Origin: Acutalibacter sp.
GTDB lineage: Bacteria; Bacillota; Clostridia; Oscillospirales; Acutalibacteraceae
Assembly (NCBI GenBank): GCA_022511515.1
Contig: JAFLRP010000154.1
Location: 1-45,011, forward strand
Direction of reading: 5' to 3'
Length of the DNA stretch: 45,011 nucleotides
Position numbers and translations under genes: made by a program. Below the pieces are notes generated by a model. That model did not search any database. It saw only the letters and a program-made list of their open reading frames with translations, and was not told where the DNA came from. Below, one piece after another: positions 7,987-16,213 of this stretch; position 1 is the first letter of the stretch; each line of letters opens with the position of its first letter.

Positions 7987-9345
7987 TTATTCCTCTGGCA
8001 TACGTTCCGGTTCGCTCACGAATCCCCCGCCGATTTCCACGGTTTCCGGTTCCGCGGTTTCCATTTCCTCTGTCGTAAGCGCCGGCAGCTCGTAGAGGGT
8101 CTCAGCAGTGAGCTCTTCTCCTTTTTTTGTGATCACTACGGCGGAGAGTCTCTTTCCCTCGTCGGGTCGGTAATAAAAGCGCCTTATGTCCTGCGAGTCT
8201 TCCTGTCCGTCGGCCTGGTAGTAATAAACCCTCATATCCTGCGAGTCTTCCTGTTCGGGCACGATGGTCCAAATAATCGTTCCGTCCTCACCGTCTTTTG
8301 CCGACGGATTTTGCGATATTTCCGCTTCCGGCATGACCGAAGCCGCTATTTCCCCGTCTTCCTGTACAGGGTCTTCCTCGGCCTTGGCGGACGTGGCAAA
8401 GGAAGCTGCTATGCCGATGACCAAGGCCACGGCAACGATCAGCGAGAACAGCGATGTCTTTCTTGTTTTCATAATTGCAATGATCCTTTCTTCCATAGCG
8501 TTTTTACTGAAATGATTGCAGAGAGGGAGCAGACCGCTGCGGGTCTCCTCCATGCGGATCAGAGCCATGGCATAGGCAGATTTTGTGCGATTTCCAAGCT
8601 TGCAAAGCACCGCCTCATCGCAGGAAAGCTCCAAGTCCCGGTTCAAGAGGACATACATGATCCACACCGCCGGATTGAACCAATGAAGACAAAGTGCGAT
8701 GATCAGCGCCAGCTTTGTCACGGCGTCAAAGCGGCGGATATGCACATACTCATGGGTCAGTACGTATTGCAAGATATCCCGATCGTTTTGATCCGCCGTT
8801 TTCGGCATCAGAATGACCGGGCGGAACACGCCGTAGGTCAGAGGGGCAGAAATCCTGTCAGACTGCCGGATCGCCACAGTGCGTCGAATACGGTGTTCCC
8901 TGAGCCATTGCCTGGCGTACTCGTCGTCAATGGGCAGAGAGGCCCGAAATTCCCGGCGGCATTTCAGGTAGGCCACGGCAAAGAAAACCGCATATGCTAG
9001 CGCGCCCGCCGCCCAGACCAGCGTCCACGGGTCAACGGAGACGGCCGCCGCATGGTCAGGGGTAATGCCGGACAGGGGCATTCCGCTTCGCGCCGTGGTC
9101 ACAGGCAGGAACCGAACCATAGGACTGCCGGTCTTTCCCGTCTTCGCAGAGGCCGTAAGCCTGCCCAGCAGCGAATAAACGCTGAACACGGAAGGCAGCG
9201 AAAAGGGGATCAGCAGCCGCACCGCCGCAACACCCCACAGCATCAAAAAGGTTCTTTTCGGGAGCTTGTGGATGGCCAGGGCACGAAGAACAACGATGAC
9301 CAAAATCATCACCGCTCCGGAAAAGCTCATTTGCAGCAGACTCAT
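7987..9345 (-). CDS. BlaR1/MecR1-type M56 membrane metallopeptidase lacking a penicillin-sensor domain
   Basis: 452 residues. N-terminal membrane helices (about 8-27, 34-50 and 105-127) precede a cytoplasmic zinc-peptidase region with 'HEYVH' (198-202), then 'HWFNPAVW' (221-228) and 'ELSCDEAVL' (239-247), the M56 hallmarks. A last helix (about 298-318) leads to an extracytoplasmic tail of about 130 residues. This replaces the beta-lactam-binding sensor of true BlaR1, so the signal sensed is unknown. The tail holds two copies of a 16-residue unit (365-380 and 381-396, 'QEDSQD' plus 'YY'). The start ATG overlaps the blaI-like stop by 4 bases, so the pair is translationally coupled. By family, the peptidase would inactivate its partner repressor on signal. 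Confidence 0.85.
   Translation of the reverse strand: MSLLQMSFSGAVMILVIVVLRALAIHKLPKRTFLMLWGVAAVRLLIPFSLPSVFSVYSLLGRLTASAKTGKTGSPMVRFLPVTTARSGMPLSGITPDHAAAVSVDPWTLVWAAGALAYAVFFAVAYLKCRREFRASLPIDDEYARQWLREHRIRRTVAIRQSDRISAPLTYGVFRPVILMPKTADQNDRDILQYVLTHEYVHIRRFDAVTKLALIIALCLHWFNPAVWIMYVLLNRDLELSCDEAVLCKLGNRTKSAYAMALIRMEETRSGLLPLCNHFSKNAMEERIIAIMKTRKTSLFSLIVAVALVIGIAASFATSAKAEEDPVQEDGEIAASVMPEAEISQNPSAKDGEDGTIIWTIVPEQEDSQDMRVYYYQADGQEDSQDIRRFYYRPDEGKRLSAVVITKKGEELTAETLYELPALTTEEMETAEPETVEIGGGFVSEPERMPEE
8189..8254. repeat. Internal 48-base tandem duplication in the M56 gene
   Basis: An identical 18-base word occurs at 8189-8206 and 8237-8254, 48 bases apart. This corresponds to the two 16-residue units in the extracytoplasmic tail. 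The flanks have diverged more at the DNA level than the words. Confidence 0.7.
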
Positions 9346-9713
9346 TGTTCCACCTCGTCCAGTTCACCTACGATCTGCTTCAACCTTGCGATCTGCTGGG
9401 CGGACAGCTTCTTTCTGCCAAGCAGGGCGGCAAAGAGCTTATCCGCAGAGCCGTCAAAGAGCTTGCCGATCAGCTCATCGGTTTCCGCCTCCTGCACCGC
9501 TTCCTTTGGAATCAGCGCATGACACAGGAAATTGGGCTCCCTGCGTTCTATCGCGCCCTTTGCGATGCATTTTTTGATCACCGTGTAGGTGGTGTTCATG
9601 TTCCAGCCGATCTCCGCCTTGAGAAGGTCGGAAATCTGCTTGGCGGTCCTGTCGCCCTCTTTCCACAAAACGTCCATGACCTTCAGCTCGGAATCAAACA
9701 ATTTGATTGCCAT
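9342..9713 (-). CDS. BlaI/MecI-family transcriptional repressor
   Basis: 123 residues, the usual size for penicillinase-repressor (PF03965) proteins. An N-terminal winged helix ('LFDSELKVMDVLWKEG', then 'TAKQISDLL' and 'NTTYTVIKKCIAKG') precedes a C-terminal dimerisation helix region. These repressors bind dyads as dimers and are cleaved after signalling by the M56 partner, here encoded directly downstream with a 4-base overlap. Two 18-bp dyads flank its own promoter, so autoregulation is expected. No beta-lactamase gene is nearby; the regulon is unknown. Confidence 0.9.
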   Translation of the reverse strand: MAIKLFDSELKVMDVLWKEGDRTAKQISDLLKAEIGWNMNTTYTVIKKCIAKGAIERREPNFLCHALIPKEAVQEAETDELIGKLFDGSADKLFAALLGRKKLSAQQIARLKQIVGELDEVEQ

Positions 9714-9733
9714 ATGATCAGATCCTTTCTTTC

Positions 9734-9802
9734 AAACTATTGCAATAGTTTACTATATACTATCACAGTAGTGTGGGATTGTCAACACTATTCCAATAGT
9801 TT
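9734..9802 (-). promoter_or_regulatory. blaI-type promoter with two operators
   Basis: Promoter on the minus strand: TTGACA (9780-9785), a 17-base spacer and TAGTAT (9757-9762) with an upstream TG. Operator 1 at 9734-9751 is a perfect 18-bp palindrome (AAACTATTGCAATAGTTT) just downstream of the -10. Operator 2 at 9785-9802 (ACACTATTCCAATAGTTT) abuts the -35. A weaker half-dyad (around 9758-9773) lies between them. The arrangement predicts tight repression by the encoded BlaI-type protein. Confidence 0.8.
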
Positions 9803-9844
9803 GGTAAATTTTTTTTGCAGCACAAAATTCCCCGCATTTTTCTG

Positions 9845-9883
9845 CAAAAAAGCCCGGCTTTTCGTTGAACACGAAAAGCCGGG
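9845..9883 (-). terminator. Terminator of the zinc-ribbon membrane protein gene
   Basis: A 13-bp perfect stem (9853-9865 with 9871-9883), followed on the minus strand by six T. Confidence 0.85.
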
Positions 9884-9941
9884 GGATGCTTGTTCTAAAT
9901 ATAAGTGAATGCTGCTGTGAAAATCCGGCAGAGCTGATCTG

Positions 9942-10514
9942 TCATTGCTGACCGCAGTTCGGGCAAGAGCCGTCCGGATTCAGTTTTGCGCCGCACTTTG
10001 TGCAGAACTGGGCGCCGGGAACAGCGGCCTGCTCCGGTTTAAAAGCTGCTTTAATTTCACCTACGGTGGGGGTTGCAAAAACATCGCTTGCCGCGTCACC
10101 GCCGTTTTGATTTTTCAGCTTGTCATTGATAGAAATCACATTCTTGATCAGCAGAACAACCATCATGGCAAACTCAAAGACGACACGCACAGCGATCGGG
10201 CCGAGAATCATGATCAAAAGACCGTAACCGCCAAGCCATGTTCCACGACCGTAGTAGGACGGAACCACCATAAACAGCATAAAGACACCGGTCAAAATCA
10301 AAAAAGCGGTCTCAAAAATATAAAGGGCCTGCAAAATTTTCTCAATGATCAGGAACTTAAAGTTCAAGGCTTTATGAAGAAATTTGCCAAAGCCGTTCAA
10401 TCTTTCGCGCTTGCTTTCCGGCACGATAAAAATAAATGCCAAAACTGTCGCCGCAATCGCCAAAACCACTACGGCAACGGCGGCACCGCCAAGATAATCC
10501 AAAAAACCCAACAT
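9942..10514 (-). CDS. Membrane protein with C-terminal zinc ribbon, function unknown
   Basis: 190 residues. Hydrophobic segments at about 8-30, 65-85 and 95-125 suggest three or four membrane helices. The C-terminus is a zinc ribbon, 'FCTKCGAKLNPDGSCPNCGQ', with two CxxC pairs, typical of the zinc_ribbon_2 or DUF4282-like membrane proteins of Firmicutes. A good GGAGG site lies 7 bases before the ATG. It is a single-gene unit with a perfect consensus promoter, so it is probably highly expressed. No specific role can be named. Confidence 0.75.
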   Translation of the reverse strand: MLGFLDYLGGAAVAVVVLAIAATVLAFIFIVPESKRERLNGFGKFLHKALNFKFLIIEKILQALYIFETAFLILTGVFMLFMVVPSYYGRGTWLGGYGLLIMILGPIAVRVVFEFAMMVVLLIKNVISINDKLKNQNGGDAASDVFATPTVGEIKAAFKPEQAAVPGAQFCTKCGAKLNPDGSCPNCGQQ

Positions 10515-10551
10515 AAAAAGACCTCCAAAAAATAAAAAATTTTACCAAAAA

Positions 10552-10580
10552 ATTATACCTGTCTTAGGACCCTATGTCAA
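10552..10580 (-). promoter_or_regulatory. Consensus promoter of the zinc-ribbon gene
   Basis: TTGACA (10575-10580), a 17-base spacer and TATAAT (10552-10557) on the minus strand: a perfect match to the housekeeping consensus. Confidence 0.85.
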
Positions 10581-10616
10581 CAAAAGAATCCATATTTCTT
10601 CCGCTTTTCGCGATAA

Positions 10617-10647
10617 AAACCGGTGAGGCGCATCGCTTCACCGGTTT
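10617..10647 (-). terminator. Terminator of nrdR
   Basis: A 13-bp stem with one G-T pair (10617-10629 with 10635-10647), GGTGA type, followed by T residues on the minus strand. Confidence 0.8.
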
Positions 10648-10668
10648 CCATTTGGTTTTTTAGGTCTA

Positions 10669-11133
10669 TTACGCTTCTTTCTTGTTGCTGATGATCTTGC
10701 TCAGCTCCTCCATGAAGCTGTTGATGTCCTTAAACTGCCGATACACGGAGGCAAAACGCACATAGGCCACCTCGTCCACCGATTTCAGCTTTTCCATGGC
10801 GTAAGTGCCGATGCGCTGAGAGGAAACCTCTCTGTCCAGAGAATTCTGGAGGAGATTCTCGATCTCGTCCACGATTTTCTCCAGCGTATCCACGGAAACC
10901 GGGCGCTTTTCACAAGCACGGAGCAGACCGTTTAACAGCTTGTTGCGGTCAAAGGTCTCCCGGGACTTATCCTTCTTGATGACGACGATGGGCACGCTCT
11001 CGATGATCTCATAGGTGGTAAAGCGCTTGCCGCACTTCAAGCATTCCCGGCGGCGGCGAATCCGCTCTCCCTCGTCGGTGGGGCGGGAATCGATCACTCG
11101 GCTTTCCGTATAGCCGCAAAACGGACATTTCAC
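10669..11133 (-). CDS. nrdR: Transcriptional repressor NrdR
   Basis: 154 residues, the standard length. An N-terminal zinc ribbon (Cys3, Cys6, Cys31, Cys34) with '[19 protein letters not shown]' binds DNA. The ATP-cone domain (about 46-136) senses ATP/dATP. NrdR represses ribonucleotide reductase genes through NrdR boxes. The start is a GTG at 11133, preceded by AGGAGG; the frame extends upstream to 11244 but without family similarity. A box-like palindrome in its own promoter suggests autoregulation. Confidence 0.96.
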   Translation of the reverse strand: MKCPFCGYTESRVIDSRPTDEGERIRRRRECLKCGKRFTTYEIIESVPIVVIKKDKSRETFDRNKLLNGLLRACEKRPVSVDTLEKIVDEIENLLQNSLDREVSSQRIGTYAMEKLKSVDEVAYVRFASVYRQFKDINSFMEELSKIISNKKEA

Positions 11134-11181
11134 AGTCTGGCACCTCCTAAAATTCGTATCGTATCTATTTCTTATTTGATT

Positions 11182-11211
11182 ATTATACAATATATTGTGG
11201 TGGAAAAGCAA
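11182..11211 (-). promoter_or_regulatory. nrdR promoter with an NrdR-box-like palindrome
   Basis: TTGCTT (11206-11211), an 18-base spacer and TATAAT (11182-11187) on the minus strand. The 16-mer at 11185-11200 (ATACAATATATTGTGG) has a perfect 12-bp palindromic core and resembles the NrdR box (consensus about ACACWATATATWGTGT). It covers the spacer and the edge of the -10. Only one copy is visible; classical sites are usually paired. Confidence 0.6.
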
Positions 11212-11261
11212 GACATTTCTACGAAGAAACCGACAAAGAAGCACGGGACTTGGAACTTCAC

Positions 11262-11290
11262 TTGCTTTCCCATAGGTTTTCCCGTATAAT
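11262..11290 (+). promoter_or_regulatory. Promoter of the ABC-F/mtaB operon
   Basis: TTGCTT (11262-11267), a 17-base spacer and TATAAT (11285-11290). It is divergent from the nrdR promoter, which starts about 50 bases away. Confidence 0.7.
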
Positions 11291-11333
11291 GTAAATTGAG
11301 TTAATATGCAAGTTTCAAGTTAGGATGAACGAT

Positions 11334-13268
11334 ATGGCTATTTTGACCGTGAACAATATCACCCATAGTTTTGGGGATACCGTGATTTTGGAAAATATCA
11401 CCTTTGAAATGCAAAAGGGTGAGCGCATCGGACTGGTGGGAGTCAACGGCAGCGGCAAGACCACCCTCTTTAAGGTCCTCACCGGGGAATATATCCCGGA
11501 CAGCGGCATGGCGGTATTCTCCAAGGAAACAACCCTGGGCTATATGGAGCAGCACGTCTGCCGGGATTTTCACAAGACCGCCTTAGAGGAAGTGCTCACC
11601 GTCTTTTCCCCCCTCTTGCAAATGGAGCGGGAGCTGGAGGATCTAAACCGTCTGCTGTCCCAAAATCCCCCGGAAGAGGAGCTTTCCCGGCTGATTTTGC
11701 GGCAGACAGAGCTCAATGACCGCTTTGTGGACGGCGGCGGGCTGACCTGCCGGGCCAGAGCCAGAAGCGCCCTGATGGGGCTGGGCTTCACCGAGGAACA
11801 GCTCCACAACCGGGTAGGGGTGCTCAGCGGCGGGCAGAAAGCGAAATTGCAGCTTGCCAAAATGCTGCTGGGCGGCGCCAATCTCCTGCTGCTGGACGAG
11901 CCCACCAACCACTTGGATATCAATGCCGTGGAATGGCTGGAAGATTTCTTGAAGAACTACACCGGCTCTTTCATTGTCATTTCCCACGACCGATATTTTC
12001 TGGACAAGGCGACCTCCCGCACGCTGGAGCTGCAGGGCACCCATTTGGAGTCCTACAAAGGCAACTATACCCGCTATTTGGCGCTGAAAGAGGAAAAGCG
12101 TCTGGCCATGGAGCGGGTCTATGAGAGCACCCAGCGGGAAATCAAGCGTTTAGAGGGGATCATCGAGCAACAGCGGAGATGGAATCAGGAGCGCAACTAT
12201 GTGACCATCGCCAGCAAGCAAAAGTCCATCGACCGGCTGGAAGCCACGCTGGAAAAGCCGGAACAGGATCCGGACTCTATCCGCTTTCAATTTCACGCCA
12301 GCCGCCGCAGCGGCGACGAAGTGCTGAACGCCGAGAATATTTCCCTTTCCTTTGACGGAAATTCCCCGCTCTTTCAGAATGTAAAGCTGGAAATCAGGCG
12401 GGGCGAAAAAATCTTTTTGATCGGTCCAAACGGCTGCGGTAAGACCTCTCTGTTCAAGATCCTCTTAGGGCAGTACCAGCAGGACACCGGCACGGTGCGG
12501 CTGGGCACGGGCGTAGATATCGGGTATTACGAGCAGTCCCAGTTGAGCCTTCACGACGAAAAAACGGTAATCGACGAAATTTGGGATCTGCACCCCCACA
12601 TGACCCAGACCGAGGTGCGCAGCGCGCTGGCGATCTTCCTCTTTCAGGGGGAAGACGTGTTCAAGCCCATCGGCGGGCTGTCCGGCGGAGAGCGGGCAAG
12701 GGTGCTGCTCTTAAAGCTCATGCTGTCGAAAGCCAATTTCCTGCTGCTGGACGAACCCACCAACCATCTGGACATCGGCTCCTGCGAAGCGCTGGAGGAC
12801 GCGCTGTCCGGCTACGACGGTACGCTGTTCATCGTGACCCATGACCGCTATCTCATCAACAAGTTGGCGGATAAAGTCTACGTCCTCGACCAAAACGGTG
12901 CGACCCTCTACCACGGCAATTACGACTATTACTTGGAAAAGCGGGACGCTCAGCAGGCACAGGAAGTACAGAAAGCAGAGCCGAAGGTGAACCTGTACAA
13001 GCTCCGCAAGGAGCGGGAGTCCGAGGTGCGCAAAAAGAAAAGCGCTCTTGCCCGGCTGGAGAAGGAAATCGAGGAAAACGATTCTGCCCTTCGAGACTTG
13101 GAGCAGCAACTGGAAGACCCGGAAGTCGCGGCGGACTATCAGGCCGTCACCGAAACGTCCGAGCAGCTTGCCGGGCTAAAGGAGCAGGCGGAACGGCTGC
13201 TGGCGGATTGGTCCAGCCTTTCCGAGGAGCTGGAAGCATTACAGGAACAAAGCGAGGAAAATCCATGA
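11334..13268 (+). CDS. ABC-F family ATPase
   Basis: 644 residues with two ABC domains and no membrane domain, the ABC-F layout (ribosome-associated ATPases of the YdiF/Uup/EttA type). Domain 1 has Walker A 'GVNGSGKT' (36-43), signature 'LSGGQKAKLQLAK' and Walker B 'LLLLDEPTNHLD'. Domain 2 has 'GPNGCGKTS', 'LSGGERARVLLLK' and 'FLLLDEPTNHLD'. A charged inter-domain linker follows domain 1. A coiled coil at the C-terminus (about 555-640) resembles the Uup/YdiF tail. Start: ATG 11334 has AGG 9 bases upstream; the ATG at 11325 has no spaced site. The stop overlaps mtaB by 4 bases. The role may be translation rescue or antibiotic tolerance; which one is undetermined. Confidence 0.9.
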   Translation: MAILTVNNITHSFGDTVILENITFEMQKGERIGLVGVNGSGKTTLFKVLTGEYIPDSGMAVFSKETTLGYMEQHVCRDFHKTALEEVLTVFSPLLQMERELEDLNRLLSQNPPEEELSRLILRQTELNDRFVDGGGLTCRARARSALMGLGFTEEQLHNRVGVLSGGQKAKLQLAKMLLGGANLLLLDEPTNHLDINAVEWLEDFLKNYTGSFIVISHDRYFLDKATSRTLELQGTHLESYKGNYTRYLALKEEKRLAMERVYESTQREIKRLEGIIEQQRRWNQERNYVTIASKQKSIDRLEATLEKPEQDPDSIRFQFHASRRSGDEVLNAENISLSFDGNSPLFQNVKLEIRRGEKIFLIGPNGCGKTSLFKILLGQYQQDTGTVRLGTGVDIGYYEQSQLSLHDEKTVIDEIWDLHPHMTQTEVRSALAIFLFQGEDVFKPIGGLSGGERARVLLLKLMLSKANFLLLDEPTNHLDIGSCEALEDALSGYDGTLFIVTHDRYLINKLADKVYVLDQNGATLYHGNYDYYLEKRDAQQAQEVQKAEPKVNLYKLRKERESEVRKKKSALARLEKEIEENDSALRDLEQQLEDPEVAADYQAVTETSEQLAGLKEQAERLLADWSSLSEELEALQEQSEENP

Positions 13269-14572
13269 ATGTGACCTTTCACACCTTGGGCTGCAAGGTG
13301 AATCAATACGAATCGGAAGCCATGCTGGAAGCCATGGTGCAGGGGGGCTTTCGGGAAACGGCAGACCATGAACCCGCCGACGTGGTGGTGGTGAATTCCT
13401 GCGCCGTCACGGCCACCGGCGCGCAAAAGGCCCGACAGGCACTGCGCAGGGCAAAGCGGCAGAACCCCGGGGCCGTCATGGTGCTGACCGGTTGCTGGCC
13501 CCAGGCGTTCCCCTTGGAGGCGGAAGAATTTGCCGACGCAGATATCGTGCTGGGCACGAAAAACCGGGGAGCACTGCTGTCCCACGTACTGGACTACCTA
13601 TCGTCCAAACAGCGCATCGTGGACATTGCCCCTCATGAAACAGGCGATGCCTTTGAGAAAATGCAGGTTTCCGCCTTTCACGGGCGGACCAGAGCCTTTT
13701 TGAAAATTGAGGACGGCTGTAACCGCTTTTGCTCCTACTGCATCATCCCCTATGCCAGAGGGCGGGTGCGCTCCAAGCCCCTCTCCGATATCCAGGCGGA
13801 AGTGAAAGAGCTGGCTTCCCACGGCTACAAAGAAATCGTGCTGGCGGGGATCAACCTCCCTGCTTACGGGCAGGATTTAGGTCTTCACCTCTGCGACGCG
13901 GTGGAAGCCGTTTGCGAAGAGCCGGGCATTCAGCGGGTGCGGCTGAGCTCCTTGGAGCCGGAACAGCTTACGGAAGATGTGATTGCCCGGCTGCAAAAGC
14001 AGGAAAAGCTCTGCCCTCAGTTCCACCTGTCCTTGCAAAGCGGCTGCGACGCCACGCTCCGCCGGATGAACCGCCACTACAGCGCTGACGAGTACCGCCA
14101 GATCGTCAAAAATCTGCGGAACGCCTTTCCGGGCTGTGCCATCACCACGGACATCATGGTGGGCTTTGCCGGAGAGACCGAGGAAGAATTTCGGGAATCT
14201 CTGGCCTTCGCCGAGGAGATCGGCTTTGCCAAGGTCCACGTGTTCGCCTATTCCCGCCGGCCCGGCACCAAGGCATATGACGCGCCTGATCAGGTGTCGG
14301 AGAAGGTCAAGGAGGAGCGCAGCAGAAGAATGATTGCCTGCACCCTCCGCACGCAGTCCGAATTTCTCAAAGCCCAAGTGGGCAGGACAGAGGAAGTGCT
14401 GTTCGAGCAGGCCGCAGAGGAAAACGTGTACGAAGGCTACACCCGGAACTACACCCCCGTACGGGTCTTTTCCGCTTGCCCCATTTCCGGGCAGGTTTTG
14501 CAGGTGAAATTGACCGAAGCGAAAGAGCAATTCTGTTTCGGCGAAATGAGCGTGCCAAAAAAATCTTTTTGA
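13265..14572 (+). CDS. mtaB: tRNA t6A37 methylthiotransferase MtaB
   Basis: 435 residues. MtaB converts t6A37 to ms2t6A37 in tRNAs reading ANN codons. The N-terminal methylthiotransferase domain has the three cluster cysteines (Cys10 in 'LGCKVNQYES', Cys46 in 'NSCAVT', Cys77 in 'GCWPQ'). The radical SAM domain has CxxxCxxC at Cys152, Cys156 and Cys159 ('CNRFCSYC'). A C-terminal TRAM-like segment (last 60-70 residues) should bind tRNA. 'CKVNQYESEAM' is characteristic of the MtaB branch rather than MiaB or RimO. It begins within the stop of the ABC-F gene (ATGA), so both are co-translated, joining two translation-related functions. Confidence 0.95.
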   Translation: MNVTFHTLGCKVNQYESEAMLEAMVQGGFRETADHEPADVVVVNSCAVTATGAQKARQALRRAKRQNPGAVMVLTGCWPQAFPLEAEEFADADIVLGTKNRGALLSHVLDYLSSKQRIVDIAPHETGDAFEKMQVSAFHGRTRAFLKIEDGCNRFCSYCIIPYARGRVRSKPLSDIQAEVKELASHGYKEIVLAGINLPAYGQDLGLHLCDAVEAVCEEPGIQRVRLSSLEPEQLTEDVIARLQKQEKLCPQFHLSLQSGCDATLRRMNRHYSADEYRQIVKNLRNAFPGCAITTDIMVGFAGETEEEFRESLAFAEEIGFAKVHVFAYSRRPGTKAYDAPDQVSEKVKEERSRRMIACTLRTQSEFLKAQVGRTEEVLFEQAAEENVYEGYTRNYTPVRVFSACPISGQVLQVKLTEAKEQFCFGEMSVPKKSF

Positions 14573-14582
14573 CACGCTCGGA

Positions 14583-14616
14583 AGTTTTCCAAACTTTAGA
14601 TAAAGTTTGAAAAACT
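14583..14616 (+). terminator. AT-rich hairpin after mtaB, possible terminator
   Basis: Arms 14583-14598 and 14601-14616 pair with one mismatch, in an AT-rich stem with a tiny loop. There is no clean T-run, so termination is uncertain. Confidence 0.4.
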
Positions 14617-14753
14617 TGTTGATTGAAACGCGAAAGACAACCCTGACGGTTTTCTTTCACACGATCTTTCCCCCTGAACCATCAAGTTTGCTGATTTTTA
14701 ACACCTGATTTATGCTTTTTCCCTAAATTTTTTCCTGAATTTGCAAATTTCTC

Positions 14754-14782
14754 TTGTAAATTTCATAAAATTGTGAGATGAT
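14754..14782 (+). promoter_or_regulatory. Candidate promoter of the MFS transporter gene
   Basis: TTGTAA (14754-14759), a 17-base spacer and GATGAT (14777-14782). The hexamers are moderate. The region 14620-14750 is AT-rich and holds nothing else recognisable. Confidence 0.4.
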
Positions 14783-14784
14783 AG

Positions 14785-14815
14785 AAAAGGGTGAAGCTCC
14801 GCTTCCCCTTTTTTT
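14785..14815 (+). terminator. GGTGA-type hairpin with T-run ahead of the MFS gene
   Basis: Arms 14785-14797 and 14801-14812 pair with one bulged T, a 3-base loop, and a T-run to 14815. It lies directly after the proposed promoter and about 50 bases before the MFS start. It is either the distal terminator of the mtaB operon or a leader attenuator. Confidence 0.6.
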
Positions 14816-14863
14816 CGATTCCAGCGGACGCTGACACGTCTGCAGAAGAAGGGAGCTGGGTCT

Positions 14864-16210
14864 ATGGCGAAAGCTAAGACTGCGGAACAAGTAAACGGGA
14901 AAAAATTTACCAAAACGGAAAAAAGCTGGATCATGTACGACTGGGCCAATTCCGTCTACGCCACCAACATGCTGGCGGCCATCTTCCCCCTGTATTTCGG
15001 GGAAGTCTGCAGGGCTGCGAGTGCGGCCTCAGGAACGAACATAAACAATCTGACGCTGTGGTCCTACGGCACATCCATTTCCACCTTTGTAGTGGCGGTG
15101 CTGGCCCCCATTTTAGGGGCGCTTGCCGACCACAAGGGAAATAAGAAAAAACTGTTTACCGTCTTTTTGGTGCTAGGTGTGGTATTTACCCTTTCCAGCG
15201 CCTTCACCGCCGATTACCGCTTCATGCTGGTAGGTTATGTGATCTCCCACATCGGGTTCTCCGGCTCCTGCCTGTTCTATGATTCCTTCCTCACCGACGT
15301 TACCACGCCGGAGCGCATGGACCGGGTGTCCTCCTGGGGCTACGCCATGGGGTATATCGGTGGCAGCACCATTCCGTTTTTGATCTCCATCGTCATTCTG
15401 GTGAAGATGGGCATGACCAATCCGCTGGCTCATCAGATCGTCATCATTCTGACCAGCGTCTGGTGGCTGATATTCAGCATTCCCATGCTCAAAAACGTCC
15501 ATCAGGTCCATTACGTGGAATCTGAGAAAAATCTGGTCCGCTCGTCCCTTACCAACCTGTGGAAAACGGCCAAGGAAATTGTGAAGAAAAAGCATATTTT
15601 CCTCTTTGTGGTGGCCTATTTCTTCTACATTGACGGCGTGGGTACCATCATTTCCATCTCCACTTCTTATGGCTCAAAATTGGGCCTGGATACCACCGGC
15701 ATGATTTTGGCGCTGCTGGTCACCCAGATCGTGGCTGTGCCCTTCTCCATTCTGTTCGGTAAGCTGGCGGAGAAGATCGGTTCCATCCGCATTCTGCTGG
15801 CCGCTATCGCCATCTATTTCTGCATTTGCGTGGTGGGCTTCTTTATGGGCTTCAACATCGAGCAGAGCGGCGGCAGCCAGGAAGCGCTGGCCCTTTCGCA
15901 GATCCTGTTCTGGGCCATGGCGTTTTTGGTTGGCACGGTGCAGGGCGGCATTCAGGCCATTTCCCGCTCCTATTTTGGCAAGCTGATCCCCGCCGAGCGG
16001 TCCAATGAATACTTTGGATTCTTCGACATTTTCGGCAAGTTCGCCGCCGTCATCGGCCCCATGCTGGTGGGTATCTTCTCCCAGTTGACCGGCCGGGACT
16101 CCATCGGCATCATCAGCCTGTGTATTCTCTTCCTGCTGGGCTTCTTCATTCTGTTATGCGGCAGAAAGACGCTGGCCCAGGGCGCGGCGGCCGCCGCGAA
16201 AGAGGAATAA
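14864..16210 (+). CDS. MFS transporter, UMF1/Atg22-like family
   Basis: 448 residues with about 12 hydrophobic helices. The 'WIMYDWANSVYATNM' start and the 'ISRSYFGKLIPAERSNEYFGFF' loop are hallmarks of the UMF1 (PF11700, vacuole effluxer Atg22-like) group of the major facilitator superfamily. The substrate is not known for the bacterial members; efflux of small molecules such as amino acids is possible by analogy with yeast Atg22. An AAGGGAG site lies about 8 bases before the ATG. The Smr gene follows after 3 bases and shares the terminator. Confidence 0.85.
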   Translation: MAKAKTAEQVNGKKFTKTEKSWIMYDWANSVYATNMLAAIFPLYFGEVCRAASAASGTNINNLTLWSYGTSISTFVVAVLAPILGALADHKGNKKKLFTVFLVLGVVFTLSSAFTADYRFMLVGYVISHIGFSGSCLFYDSFLTDVTTPERMDRVSSWGYAMGYIGGSTIPFLISIVILVKMGMTNPLAHQIVIILTSVWWLIFSIPMLKNVHQVHYVESEKNLVRSSLTNLWKTAKEIVKKKHIFLFVVAYFFYIDGVGTIISISTSYGSKLGLDTTGMILALLVTQIVAVPFSILFGKLAEKIGSIRILLAAIAIYFCICVVGFFMGFNIEQSGGSQEALALSQILFWAMAFLVGTVQGGIQAISRSYFGKLIPAERSNEYFGFFDIFGKFAAVIGPMLVGIFSQLTGRDSIGIISLCILFLLGFFILLCGRKTLAQGAAAAAKEE

Positions 16211-16213
16211 GCC

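Noticed and set aside
7972..9000. Open frame of 342 codons on the plus strand
   Set aside because: Antisense to the M56 peptidase, which carries the zinc motif on the minus strand.
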